This document shows, one piece after another, positions 43,560 through 52,867 of a DNA stretch of 64,000 bases (the stretch's first letter is position 1; every line of letters begins with the position of its first letter). The stretch covers positions 558,001 to 622,000 of the forward strand of contig WASS01000015.1 in the NCBI GenBank assembly GCA_009712635.1, in the 5' to 3' direction. A program made the translations under genes and the position numbers. The notes under the pieces were generated by a model that made no database searches, was not told the DNA's origin, and saw only the letters and a program-made list of their open reading frames with translations. This DNA comes from Hungatella sp. GTDB lineage: Bacteria > Bacillota > Clostridia > Lachnospirales > Lachnospiraceae.

Positions 43560-44654
43560 TCAGTCTGCCTGTGCTATATGTTTTTCTTCAAAGTCCTTCA
43601 TAAAGGAAACCAGCTTCTCCACTCCTTCTACAGGCATGGCATTATAAATGCTGGCACGCATACCGCCTACGGATCTGTGACCTTTTAAATTCTCAAATCC
43701 CGCAGCTTTTGACTCTTTCACAAATAAGGCATCCAGTTCTTCATTGCCGGTAACAAAAGGTACATTCATAAGAGAACGGTCCTTCTCAACCACAGTGCCG
43801 TGAAACATCTTACTCTGATCCAGAAAATCATAAAGAATTGCTGCTTTCTTTTCATTAATCTTTTTCATTGCTTCCAGTCCGCCTAAGTTCTTTAACCACT
43901 TAAATACCTTGCCGCAGATATAGATACCATAGGCAGGCGGTGTATTATAAAGGGATTTTGCATCTGCATGTGTCTTATAACGCAGCATGGTAGGTGTCTC
44001 TTTTAATACGTCCTCCCGGATTAGATCTTCCCGGATAATGACAATCACAACACCGGCCGGTCCCACATTTTTCTGTGCTCCGGCAAAAATAAGTCCATAC
44101 TTACTCACATCGACAGGTTCCGATAAGAAGCAGGAGGAGAGGTCTGCTACCAGTATTTTACCTTTCGTGTCAGGCAGTGTTTTAAATTTGGTTCCGTAAA
44201 TGGTGTTATTTTCACAGATATATACGTAATCCGCATCTTCTGAGATAGGAAGATCGGAAACATCCGGTATATAACTGAATGTTTTATCAGCACTGGAAGC
44301 TACTGCATTGGCTGTACCATAAAGTTTTGCCTCCTGGTACGCTTTCTTTGCCCACTGTCCGGTGATGATATAATCTCCAACCCCATTCTGAAATAAATTC
44401 ATGGGAACCATGGCAAACTGCTGGGACGCTCCGCCCTGTAAAAACAGCACCTTGTAATTATCCGGAATTGACAATAAGTCTCTTAAATCAGCCTCGGCTT
44501 CATTGATGATGGTTTCATAAGCCTTGGATCGGTGACTCATTTCCATAACCGACATTCCGGTTCCCTTATAATCCATCATCTCATCTGCTGCTTCTTTTAA
44601 GACTTCTTCCGGCAGGACTGCAGGTCCTGCAGAAAAATTGTACACTCTGCTCAT
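43560..44654 (-). CDS. serC: Phosphoserine aminotransferase
   Basis: 364 residues. FSAGPAVLPEEVL start, SHRSKAYE, LQGGASQQFAM, and the PLP Lys in FAGAQKNVGPAG are the class V SerC signatures. Transfers the amino group of glutamate to phosphohydroxypyruvate; can also serve in pyridoxal phosphate synthesis in other organisms. Lies between ilvB and serA in one operon. Confidence 0.97.
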   Translation of the reverse strand: MSRVYNFSAGPAVLPEEVLKEAADEMMDYKGTGMSVMEMSHRSKAYETIINEAEADLRDLLSIPDNYKVLFLQGGASQQFAMVPMNLFQNGVGDYIITGQWAKKAYQEAKLYGTANAVASSADKTFSYIPDVSDLPISEDADYVYICENNTIYGTKFKTLPDTKGKILVADLSSCFLSEPVDVSKYGLIFAGAQKNVGPAGVVIVIIREDLIREDVLKETPTMLRYKTHADAKSLYNTPPAYGIYICGKVFKWLKNLGGLEAMKKINEKKAAILYDFLDQSKMFHGTVVEKDRSLMNVPFVTGNEELDALFVKESKAAGFENLKGHRSVGGMRASIYNAMPVEGVEKLVSFMKDFEEKHIAQAD

Positions 44655-44702
44655 ATCTCTTCCTCCTCAAATTCGGGACTCTTATCCCTTTCCTTACTGA
44701 TG

Positions 44703-46382
44703 TTAGATCTTTAAATCCTCTTCGTCAAATGCATCCTCGATGGGGGCTCCCGGTGAAACCATAGGGAATACCTTGTCATCGCAATGAATCTGACAATCTA
44801 TAACAACAGGAACATTAAGTGCAATGGCTTCTTTTAAGACTTCTTCAAACTCTTCTTTTCCGGTAACCCGGTAAGCCTTTGCTCCCATTCCTTCTGCTAT
44901 CTTAACAAAATCAACCTGGTCATTAAGAACTGTATGTGAATACCTCTTTCCATAGAACAGGGTCTGCCACTGACGCACCATACCCAGTACATGATTGTTT
45001 AATACAACCTGGATAATCGGGATGTTATAACGGGTTGCAGTTGCAATCTCGTTTAGATTCATACGAAAACACCCGTCTCCTGCCACATTGATGACTGTTT
45101 TGTCCTTACAGCCCATCTTTGCACCAAGGGAAGCGCCAAGACCATATCCCATGGTACCAAGCCCTCCTGATGTAATAAAGCTTCTGGGCTTTTTATACTG
45201 ATAGTACTGTGCCGCCCACATCTGGTGCTGTCCTACCTCTGTGGTGATAATGGCATCTCCTTTTGTTACCTCATAGATCTTTTCTATAATATAGGGACCG
45301 GTGAGAATACTCTTTTCATAGCGCATGGGATACATATCCTTCAGGCGGTCAATATGAGCAACCCATTCCTCATGATTAATGGGATCCAGTCTTGCGTTTA
45401 ATTTTCTTAAAATGGATTTCACATCACCAATTACACTGGCATAAGCCTTTACATTTTTATTGATCTCAGCCGGGTCCACATCAAAATGCAGAATCTTTGC
45501 ATTTCTGGCAAAACGGGATGCATTGCCGGTCACCCGGTCACTGAATCTGGCTCCAATTACGATTAAAAGATCGCATTCTGTAATACCAAAATTAGATGTC
45601 TTGGTTCCGTGCATACCAACCATTCCGGTATAGAGCTCATCTGTTCCGTCAAAAGCACCTTTGCCCATGAGACTGTCTGCAACCGGTGCCTGAATCTTAT
45701 GGGCAAATGCTGCAAGCTCATCAGAAGCATTGGCAATGACTGCGCCTCCGCCTACAAAAATGTAAGGCTTTTGTGATTTGCGAATCAACTGGAGCGCCTG
45801 CTCTAAATCCTCTTCCAATATGGTATCTTCCTGGCGGATAATTGGCTCTGGTTCCTTCTCTTCATATTCGTAATTGCTGGCAGTCACATCCTTCGTTATA
45901 TCAATTAATACAGGACCTGGTCTGCCGGTCTGGGCAATCTTAAATGCCCTGCGGATGGTATCCGCCAGTTTACTGATGTCTTTTACAATAAAATTATATT
46001 TTGTTATAGGCATGGTAACGCCGGCAATGTCAATCTCCTGAAAGGAGTCTCTGCCAAGGAGACCAACTGCTACGTTGCAGGTAATGGCTACCATGGGTAC
46101 GGAATCCATAAATGCAGTGGCGATTCCAGTTACCAGGTTGGTTGCCCCCGGACCTGAGGTCGCCAGACATACCCCGACTCTTCCGGTTGCTCTCGCATAA
46201 CCGTCCGCTGCATGGGCAGCTCCCTGTTCATGGGCGGTAAGTATATGGTTGATCTCATCCTGATGCTTATAAAGAGCATCATATATATTTAAAATGGTGC
46301 CGCCCGGATATCCGAAAACGGTATCCACGCCCTGTTCCTTCAAGCACTCGATTACGATCTCTGCTCCAGTTATTGTCTTCAT
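44703..46382 (-). CDS. ilvB: Acetolactate synthase, catalytic subunit
   Basis: 559 residues. ThDP enzyme: catalytic Glu in LTAHEQGAAHAADGYAR, FAD-contacting middle domain, and ThDP/Mg motif GDGCFRMNLNEIATA. Condenses two pyruvates (or pyruvate plus 2-oxobutyrate) for branched-chain amino acids. No ilvN small subunit gene follows; feedback subunit must be elsewhere or absent. Frame extends upstream to 46448, overlapping ilvD, but ATG at 46382 follows AAGGAG and matches the family start MKTITGAE. Confidence 0.95.
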   Translation of the reverse strand: MKTITGAEIVIECLKEQGVDTVFGYPGGTILNIYDALYKHQDEINHILTAHEQGAAHAADGYARATGRVGVCLATSGPGATNLVTGIATAFMDSVPMVAITCNVAVGLLGRDSFQEIDIAGVTMPITKYNFIVKDISKLADTIRRAFKIAQTGRPGPVLIDITKDVTASNYEYEEKEPEPIIRQEDTILEEDLEQALQLIRKSQKPYIFVGGGAVIANASDELAAFAHKIQAPVADSLMGKGAFDGTDELYTGMVGMHGTKTSNFGITECDLLIVIGARFSDRVTGNASRFARNAKILHFDVDPAEINKNVKAYASVIGDVKSILRKLNARLDPINHEEWVAHIDRLKDMYPMRYEKSILTGPYIIEKIYEVTKGDAIITTEVGQHQMWAAQYYQYKKPRSFITSGGLGTMGYGLGASLGAKMGCKDKTVINVAGDGCFRMNLNEIATATRYNIPIIQVVLNNHVLGMVRQWQTLFYGKRYSHTVLNDQVDFVKIAEGMGAKAYRVTGKEEFEEVLKEAIALNVPVVIDCQIHCDDKVFPMVSPGAPIEDAFDEEDLKI

Positions 46383-46398
46383 AAGCTGCTCCTTTTCT

Positions 46399-48060
46399 TT
46401 ATATTTCCAGGATTGCCCCACGGCTTGCCGGGGCTGCCATTGCCGCATATCTTGCCAGATATCCGGAAGTAACTAACGGCTTCCTTGGCTGCCATTTTTC
46501 CTTTCTGGCTGCCATCTCTTCGTCAGATACGTTTACATCCAGTCTGTGATTGTCAATATCAATGGATATGATGTCGCCTTCCTCCACCAGTGCTATGGGG
46601 CCGCCCACGGCTGCCTCTGGACAGGTATGGCCGATGGAAGCTCCTCTGGAGGCCCCGCTGAACCGTCCGTCTGTGATGAGGGCTACGGTGGAGCCAAGTC
46701 CCATACCAGCGATGGCTGAGGTTGGGTTTAACATTTCTCTCATTCCAGGGCCGCCCTTTGGACCTTCATAACGGATTACTACCACGTCTCCTGCAACGAT
46801 CTTTCCGCCCTTGATTGCTTCAATGGCATCCTCTTCACAGTCAAAGACTCTTGCAGGACCTTCGTGTTTTAACATTTCAGGTGCAACGGCAGAACGTTTT
46901 ACAACTGCACTGTCCGGTGCTAAATTTCCTTTTAATATGGCGATACCGCCGGTGCTGCTATAGGGATTTTCCACCGGGCGAATAACTTCGGGATCTTTAT
47001 TTACACATCCCTTAATGTTTTCTCCCACTGTTTTTCCAGTTGCCGTAATACAGTCCAGTTCTAAAAGTCCCAGCTTGCTGATCTCATTCATGACTGCATA
47101 AATGCCGCCTGCCTCATTTAAATCTTCTATATAAGTAGGACCAGCCGGAGCAAGGTGACAAAGATTAGGAGTTTTTGCACTGATCTCATTGGCAAGCTCC
47201 AGATTTAAGTCCACGCCTGCTTCATGGGCAATAGCCGGAAGATGAAGCATACTGTTGGTGCTGCATCCAAGAGCCATATCCATGGTAAGAGCATTTCTAA
47301 ATGCCTTCTCACTCATAATGTCACGGGGACAAATATTTTTCTTTAACAGCTCCATAACCGCCATACCTGCATGTTTTGCAAGCTTTAAACGCTCGGAGTA
47401 AACCGCTGGAATGGTTCCATTTCCCTTTAAGCCCATTCCAAGAACCTCTGTTAAACAGTTCATACTGTTAGCTGTATACATACCGGAACAGGAACCGCAG
47501 GTCGGACATGCCTTCTGCTCATATTCCTTTACATCCTCTTCCGTCATCTTACCTGCAGTATAAGCTCCCACTGCTTCAAACATGCTGGAAAGGCTGGTCT
47601 TATGGCCCTGCACACGTCCAGCCAACATTGGTCCGCCACTGACGAACACTGTAGGTATGTTAATGCGCGCTGCTGCCATTAAAAGTCCGGGAACATTTTT
47701 ATCACAATTGGGTACCATAACCAGAGCATCAAAGGCATGGGCTCTTGCAAGACATTCCGTGGAGTCTGCAACTAAATCCCTGGTGACCAGTGAATACTTC
47801 ATACCAATATGTCCCATGGCAATTCCGTCACAGACTGCAATGGCAGGAACCATGACCGGTGTTCCGCCCGCCATGGCAACTCCCATTTTGACGGCATCGA
47901 CTATTTTATCCAGATTCATATGGCCTGGTACAATTTCATTATAGGAACTGACAATACCAATTAAAGGCCTTTCCATCTCTTCCTCTGTCATTCCCAATGC
48001 ATTAAAAAGGGAACGATGAGGTGCCTGCTGCATACCTTTTTTAACTGAATCACTTTTCAT
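46399..48060 (-). CDS. ilvD: Dihydroxyacid dehydratase
   Basis: 553 residues. Fe-S enzyme with the cluster Cys motifs [14 protein letters not shown] and [19 protein letters not shown] (part) and C-terminal [14 protein letters not shown]. Converts dihydroxy-isovalerate and dihydroxy-methylvalerate to the 2-oxo acids. The GTG at 48069 is one base past AAGGAG; the ATG at 48060, ten bases away, is preferred. It ends 16 bases before ilvB. The 126 bases between leuB and ilvD hold a TATAAT-like box that might add a second promoter. Confidence 0.96.
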   Translation of the reverse strand: MKSDSVKKGMQQAPHRSLFNALGMTEEEMERPLIGIVSSYNEIVPGHMNLDKIVDAVKMGVAMAGGTPVMVPAIAVCDGIAMGHIGMKYSLVTRDLVADSTECLARAHAFDALVMVPNCDKNVPGLLMAAARINIPTVFVSGGPMLAGRVQGHKTSLSSMFEAVGAYTAGKMTEEDVKEYEQKACPTCGSCSGMYTANSMNCLTEVLGMGLKGNGTIPAVYSERLKLAKHAGMAVMELLKKNICPRDIMSEKAFRNALTMDMALGCSTNSMLHLPAIAHEAGVDLNLELANEISAKTPNLCHLAPAGPTYIEDLNEAGGIYAVMNEISKLGLLELDCITATGKTVGENIKGCVNKDPEVIRPVENPYSSTGGIAILKGNLAPDSAVVKRSAVAPEMLKHEGPARVFDCEEDAIEAIKGGKIVAGDVVVIRYEGPKGGPGMREMLNPTSAIAGMGLGSTVALITDGRFSGASRGASIGHTCPEAAVGGPIALVEEGDIISIDIDNHRLDVNVSDEEMAARKEKWQPRKPLVTSGYLARYAAMAAPASRGAILEI

Positions 48061-48186
48061 CTGCTGCACACTCCTTTTCTTTTTTCATAACTTTCTGATT
48101 ATATGGAAATCCGGGAGCGTATAAAATCTGATGTTTTATCCGCTTCCGGCAATTTTTAAATATTAAATTGTTGGGTGTCAGATAAG

Positions 48187-49272
48187 CTAAATAATCCGCT
48201 CTGCGATTAAATCACCCATTTCTGTTGTAGACACCTTTTTAAACCCATCCGAGTAAATGTCTCCGGTCCGGTATCCTTCTTTTAAAACCTGCTCCACGGC
48301 TGCTTCCACAGCATCTGCTTCCCTGTCTAAATCAAAGGAATACCGAAGCATCATGGCTGCGGAAAGAATGGTTGCGATCGGATTTGCAATATTTTTTCCT
48401 GCGATATCAGGTGCAGAACCGTGACTTGGTTCATACATGCCAAATTTGCTTTCATTCATACTGGCTGAGGAGAGCATTCCGATGGACCCTGTAATCATGC
48501 TGGCTTCATCGGATAATATATCCCCGAACATGTTCTCAGTAAGAATCACATCAAACTGTCCCGGATTCATCACCAGCTGCATGGCACAGTTGTCTACCAG
48601 CATATGGTTCAGTGTCACTTCCGGATAATCCTGAGCCACCTCTTCCACCACTTTTCTCCAAAGTCTGGAGGAGTCCAGTACATTGGCCTTATCTACGCTG
48701 ATGACCTGCTTTTTCCGCTTCATGGCAATATCAAATGCCTTTACTGCGATTCTGCGGATCTCATTCTCATTATAGGTAAGAGTATCCACTGCAGTCATCA
48801 CACCGTCCACCTCTTTGGTGTAACGGTCTCCGAAGTAGAGTCCCCCGGTGAGTTCTCTCATGATGACCATATCAAACCCATCTCCGATAATCTCTTTTTT
48901 TAAAGGACAGGCATCAGCAAGTTCTTTATAAAGATATGCCGGGCGGATATTTGCAAATAAATTAAGACCTTTACGGATGGCTAGCAGCCCCGCTTCAGGT
49001 CTCAGATTCGGTGCCACATCGTACCATTTTGAATTTCCCACATTCCCCCCGACTGCACCAAGGAGAACGGAGTCGCTATTTTTTGCTGTTTCCAATGCTT
49101 CGTCCGTTAATGGGACGCCATATGTATCAATGGATATCCCTCCCATTAAGACTTCTGTATAATCAAACAGGTGGTGATAAACTGCCCCAACCTTATCTAA
49201 TATCTTTTTCGCCTCTCCAATGATTTCAGGCCCTATCCCGTCGCCAGGGATTACTGCAATGTTATAGTTCAT
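48187..49272 (-). CDS. leuB: 3-isopropylmalate dehydrogenase
   Basis: 361 residues, decarboxylating beta-hydroxyacid dehydrogenase. [11 protein letters not shown] start, [27 protein letters not shown] and the NAD-site [13 protein letters not shown] identify LeuB rather than isocitrate or tartrate dehydrogenases. Leucine pathway. First gene of the operon; leuA, leuC and leuD are not in the window. Confidence 0.95.
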   Translation of the reverse strand: MNYNIAVIPGDGIGPEIIGEAKKILDKVGAVYHHLFDYTEVLMGGISIDTYGVPLTDEALETAKNSDSVLLGAVGGNVGNSKWYDVAPNLRPEAGLLAIRKGLNLFANIRPAYLYKELADACPLKKEIIGDGFDMVIMRELTGGLYFGDRYTKEVDGVMTAVDTLTYNENEIRRIAVKAFDIAMKRKKQVISVDKANVLDSSRLWRKVVEEVAQDYPEVTLNHMLVDNCAMQLVMNPGQFDVILTENMFGDILSDEASMITGSIGMLSSASMNESKFGMYEPSHGSAPDIAGKNIANPIATILSAAMMLRYSFDLDREADAVEAAVEQVLKEGYRTGDIYSDGFKKVSTTEMGDLIAERII

Positions 49273-49320
49273 TTGTACTCTCCCTCTGTGTCACTGTAAT
49301 CTGCTGATATATTTCTTCTC

Positions 49321-49349
49321 ATAATAGAACATTTGTCAGGATTTTTCAA
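49321..49349 (-). promoter_or_regulatory. Promoter of leuB-ilvDB-serCA operon
   Basis: Minus strand TTGAAA (49349-49344), 17-base spacer, TATTAT (49326-49321), 49 bases before the leuB ATG. I found no T-box or leader-peptide attenuator in this short leader. Confidence 0.75.
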
Positions 49350-49417
49350 CTAAAATAAAATATTTTTACTGGAAAACATATATGAGAAAGGAATTGATAC
49401 TATAATTGAAGGTTATA

Positions 49418-49475
49418 AAAGAAAAGAAACCACCTGCCCGAACCTCAGATAAAGCAGCTATGAGGTTGGGACAGA
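49418..49475 (-). terminator. Terminator after CapA-like gene
   Basis: Minus strand CTGTCCCAACCTCA and TGAGGTTCGGGCAG form a 14-bp stem (one mismatch) around 13 bases, with a TTTCTTTTCTTTT tail. Confidence 0.85.
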
Positions 49476-49485
49476 TGGAATGAAA

Positions 49486-50820
49486 TCAGGAACGGATTTT
49501 TAATTTCAAACGGTTATCTTCTAATATGATTTCAGTATTATAACGCCCATTGCTGATTTGATTTAAACGGTTGGCAAGTGATGCTTTATCTTCCACTCCA
49601 GCAAGTACAGGCAGCCCCCTTTTTGTTACTAACGGACTGTTTAGCTGTAAATCAATGGGTATGAGTTCAAAGTCAAACTGTTTCTCATCACGGTTTAGCT
49701 GAAATAAAACCATAAAGTTCTGGGAGAACTTTTTATCACTGTAAAATCCCTGCCAGTTACCATCTTTATCCTTTACTCTGTTCTTATGAAGAGTGGAGGG
49801 CGATTCATCCGCCCCATACCCGTAGGCAGCAAACATTTCCGGGGAGATAATGGACTCCCCCGCTTCAAACTCCATAAAAAGGCTTCCCAGGTTATAGAAA
49901 ACAGGTTTTCCATGATAAAGCTCCGCCCCCCTGGTAAAATGAGCTCCATGCCCAAAAACACAGTCAGCACCTGCTTCTACTGCATAGTGTGCAAACGTTT
50001 CAATAAATGTTGCCGGATAATCCGAGTACCAGTTCTCGTTCTCCCCTTCATGGGTATGCAGATTTACAAAAACAAAATCGCTTCGCTCTTTTGCATCACG
50101 GATGGATCGCAAAATTTCTTGCTGATCCTTTTCATTGGCGGTTGTTTTTACACCCGGGTTTTCTCCTTTTTCAAATGTTAAGTATCCTTCAAACAGAGAG
50201 CCGAATTGGTAGAGGTGATCTGGTCCGGGTTGAAATGTTTCTATTTTCTTTCCTTCCCTCATGCTGTCATCGATACCGATTCTCTGACTGATTTTTTGTA
50301 TGGTATCAAAGTCCTCCTTATTTACCACATAAGTACGGGACCAGCGAAGAGGATTCAGTCCCGGACGCCCCGGCACTCCGTTTCCCGGATCCGCTGCTGC
50401 AAAAACCTCACTTCTTGTCACTCCTACTGTAATAATTGCGATTCTCCCATCAGGAGTATCAAGAAATACCGGTCTTCTGGCATCGGAGAGACTTCTCCCC
50501 ACGCCCAGTGGCGTAAGCTCTAACCGCTCTGCTTCCTGAATGGTGTCAAGCATTCCTTCTATTCCATAATCTCCTGTATGGTTATTGGCAAAACCTACAT
50601 TCCGAATGTTCAGCTTTTCAAATTCCTTTAATGCTTTTGGCCTGACGCTGGTCTGATACCCTCTTCCTGCGGCAGGTGCCGTATTTTTTTCTGGGGTCAC
50701 AAATTCCGCATTGGTAAACACTTCATCTGCATCCCTTAGAATCTTTAACACACCCGGATCAATTGTCTTATGGAGATTACTGCTGGAAAACAGCGAATCT
50801 CCTGTAATGAGAAGCTTCAT
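49486..50820 (-). CDS. CapA family (poly-gamma-glutamate synthesis type) metallophosphatase-fold protein
   Basis: 444 residues. ITGDSLF start, FTNAEFVTPE, VGFANNHTGDYGIEG (GxANNHxxD), FVNLHTHEGENENWYSDYP and CVFGHGAHFTRGAELY follow the CapA/PGA_cap pattern of a calcineurin-like fold. No signal peptide or membrane span is visible and no capB/capC is nearby, so a capsule role is unlikely; a cytoplasmic hydrolase is more probable (inference). Followed upstream by an amino-acid-type binding protein 15 bases away, suggesting cotranscription. Confidence 0.85.
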   Translation of the reverse strand: MKLLITGDSLFSSSNLHKTIDPGVLKILRDADEVFTNAEFVTPEKNTAPAAGRGYQTSVRPKALKEFEKLNIRNVGFANNHTGDYGIEGMLDTIQEAERLELTPLGVGRSLSDARRPVFLDTPDGRIAIITVGVTRSEVFAAADPGNGVPGRPGLNPLRWSRTYVVNKEDFDTIQKISQRIGIDDSMREGKKIETFQPGPDHLYQFGSLFEGYLTFEKGENPGVKTTANEKDQQEILRSIRDAKERSDFVFVNLHTHEGENENWYSDYPATFIETFAHYAVEAGADCVFGHGAHFTRGAELYHGKPVFYNLGSLFMEFEAGESIISPEMFAAYGYGADESPSTLHKNRVKDKDGNWQGFYSDKKFSQNFMVLFQLNRDEKQFDFELIPIDLQLNSPLVTKRGLPVLAGVEDKASLANRLNQISNGRYNTEIILEDNRLKLKIRS

Positions 50821-50835
50821 CTTATACTTCCTTTC

Positions 50836-51681
50836 TTATTTTTCTATCAATTCCTTTTTGGGAGTGTAATCTCCTAACAGCTGTTCCTGGCTGATCTTTA
50901 ATAAGGTTCCATCCTCATACAATTCTTTAATCCGCCGGTTAACTGCCTCAACTAACTTACTGTCTCCGGTTTTGGAAAAGAGAATGTAAGATCCGGGATC
51001 ACTGTTTTCACTTGCAAACGGTACAATTTTTAGATTGTTATATCCATGCTCTCTTATACCCTTTTCTGCTGAAATACGGGAAATAATGCGCACATCATAG
51101 CGGCCGGATTCAATTCCCTCAAACTGCTTTATAAAGTTCTCATCGGTATAGACAATTTCTGCCTGAGCACCTGGATTTTCCTTGTTGTAATTTTCCAGGA
51201 GCGTTGCACCGGAATTTCCAACTTCTGTTACTGCTTTATAACCGGCCAGATCTTTTAATGATTTCAGCTTGTCATCATCTTTTCTCACCACAAATACATT
51301 GGCATTTTCGATTACAGGTAGGGAGAACACATATTTTTCCCGGCGTTCAGCATTGGAACTGAAATTGTTTACTCCGATCTGGAATCGTCCGCTGTCAAGC
51401 CCGTTGAGTATGCTTTCAAATTCTACCAATTGAATATCCAGTTTATATTCCGGCAGTCCTTCAAAGATTTTTCGCAGCACTTCTACATCATATCCGGTTA
51501 AATTGCCGTCTTTCTGATAACTGAATGGATTGCTCACCCCACTGGTTGCTGCCACAACAGTGATTTTGTTTTCTCCGCTTTCTTTTGCTGCGCTCTCATC
51601 TGCTTTTTTACCAGTCTGGCATCCGGTAACTGCCGCTGCTATTAATATTGTTACGATTCCAAGTAATATTCTTTTCTTCAT
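50836..51681 (-). CDS. Amino-acid-type ABC substrate-binding lipoprotein
   Basis: 281 residues. Lipobox VTGC with a short signal, then a family 3 solute-binding protein: VSNPFSYQKDGNLTGYDVEVLRKI (part: NLTGYDVEV), FQIGVNNFSSNAERREKYVFSLP and GSYILFSKTGD. Such proteins bind amino acids (often cystine or polar). No permease or ATPase is adjacent. The frame runs 32 codons further up, but ATG at 51681 follows GGAGG by eight bases and begins the signal peptide. Downstream is the CapA-like gene. Confidence 0.88.
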   Translation of the reverse strand: MKKRILLGIVTILIAAAVTGCQTGKKADESAAKESGENKITVVAATSGVSNPFSYQKDGNLTGYDVEVLRKIFEGLPEYKLDIQLVEFESILNGLDSGRFQIGVNNFSSNAERREKYVFSLPVIENANVFVVRKDDDKLKSLKDLAGYKAVTEVGNSGATLLENYNKENPGAQAEIVYTDENFIKQFEGIESGRYDVRIISRISAEKGIREHGYNNLKIVPFASENSDPGSYILFSKTGDSKLVEAVNRRIKELYEDGTLLKISQEQLLGDYTPKKELIEK

Positions 51682-51811
51682 AATTACTGCCTCCATTTTT
51701 ATGCTGTTTTCTTGTTGTCGTATTATCATATCATACCTATATGTTAATATGTAATATATTTTATTTATATCAGGCAATTATATAAATTTATACCTGGCAA
51801 ATTGGAACAAC

Positions 51812-51850
51812 AAAAAAGCAGTCCCGGAATTACAACCGAAACTGCTCTTT
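51812..51850 (-). terminator. Terminator of the Gld-type ABC operon
   Basis: Minus strand GAGCAGT..CGG pairs with CCG..ACTGCT around a nine-base loop, followed by TTTTTTG. Confidence 0.75.
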
Positions 51851-51868
51851 TCCTGTTTTGTTATTCGT

Positions 51869-52852
51869 TTATTTACTGATTTCCTCATTGACAGTCAGAC
51901 ATTTGTCAACCGATGCCTTATCTATTTCATTTACAAAGGGAGAATTTTCTGTTCTAGTATAATAGCAGCTTGAATCCTCGTTAAGACTTCCTACTGAAAG
52001 CTGGAATGTCTCATCCGTTCCATTTTTGTTATAAGTATAAGAAATAACGGCAGAAGGCTGATCAAGGCCATAATCCTTTAACTGGGAATCCGTTACATTA
52101 TAGTTAGGGCAGCTTTTTACCTTCAGGCCTGCAAGGGAATCAGCCAGCACATTTAATGGAGAGTTGTCATCCACCTTATTTTCCGCGGAGTCTGCTGAGT
52201 CCTTATACCATTCAATGGTTCCTTTCTCATCGTCCAGCTTTTTCTTTACGAACTGTTTCCTGTTGTCTCCCTTAGTCACAGTAATTCCTGTGATATCGGT
52301 TCCGGCAATTGCCGGGAATTCTTCCAGAGCCATAAAGTCATTCAGACTGCTGTCTGTCTCCGTATAAAGGGAAGAACCGATGAGATAAGGGGTATCCTCT
52401 CCCTGGATTGCAGCATAGTAATCTCCGTCTGGAGTGGCATTCCCAAGAAGAATCACTGACTTTTTATTGTCTGTACCAGTGACTGTAATGGTACGGATGG
52501 GCTGATCCAGTCCATATGCACCAAATCCATCTCCGTCTTCCAGTTTTCTCACTGCTTCCAGCTTAGAAACAGTGGAAGCAATCCCGTCCATTTTGGTCTG
52601 CATCACCGGAAATTTCTCATCCTGATCATAGACCCATTTGCCGTCCTTTTTTGTAAAGGAGATCTCATTGCCCTCCCTGTCATAAGAAACTGACTGAATT
52701 TCAGAAAAGTCGGTCATATAAACTTTGGAGGCCTCTTTCTGATTTTCCGTTTTTTTCTGGGAGCGGTCCATGTACTGCCCAACTCCCACATACACTGCAC
52801 AGAGTACCACTAACGCGGCAGCCCCAAATATCAGTCCGTTTTTTTTCTTCAT
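51869..52852 (-). CDS. DUF4340 domain protein, Gld-type ABC accessory
   Basis: 327 residues. One N-terminal membrane anchor (about 7-25), the rest extracytoplasmic, with two DUF4340 repeats (VSYDREGNEISFTKKDGKWVY start and ITVTKGDNRKQFVKKKLD). Always found after GldG-type genes in Clostridia, as here (15 bases). Its role with the transporter is unknown. Last gene of the operon. Confidence 0.85.
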   Translation of the reverse strand: MKKKNGLIFGAAALVVLCAVYVGVGQYMDRSQKKTENQKEASKVYMTDFSEIQSVSYDREGNEISFTKKDGKWVYDQDEKFPVMQTKMDGIASTVSKLEAVRKLEDGDGFGAYGLDQPIRTITVTGTDNKKSVILLGNATPDGDYYAAIQGEDTPYLIGSSLYTETDSSLNDFMALEEFPAIAGTDITGITVTKGDNRKQFVKKKLDDEKGTIEWYKDSADSAENKVDDNSPLNVLADSLAGLKVKSCPNYNVTDSQLKDYGLDQPSAVISYTYNKNGTDETFQLSVGSLNEDSSCYYTRTENSPFVNEIDKASVDKCLTVNEEISK

Positions 52853-52867
52853 AAGTCCTGCCTCCTT

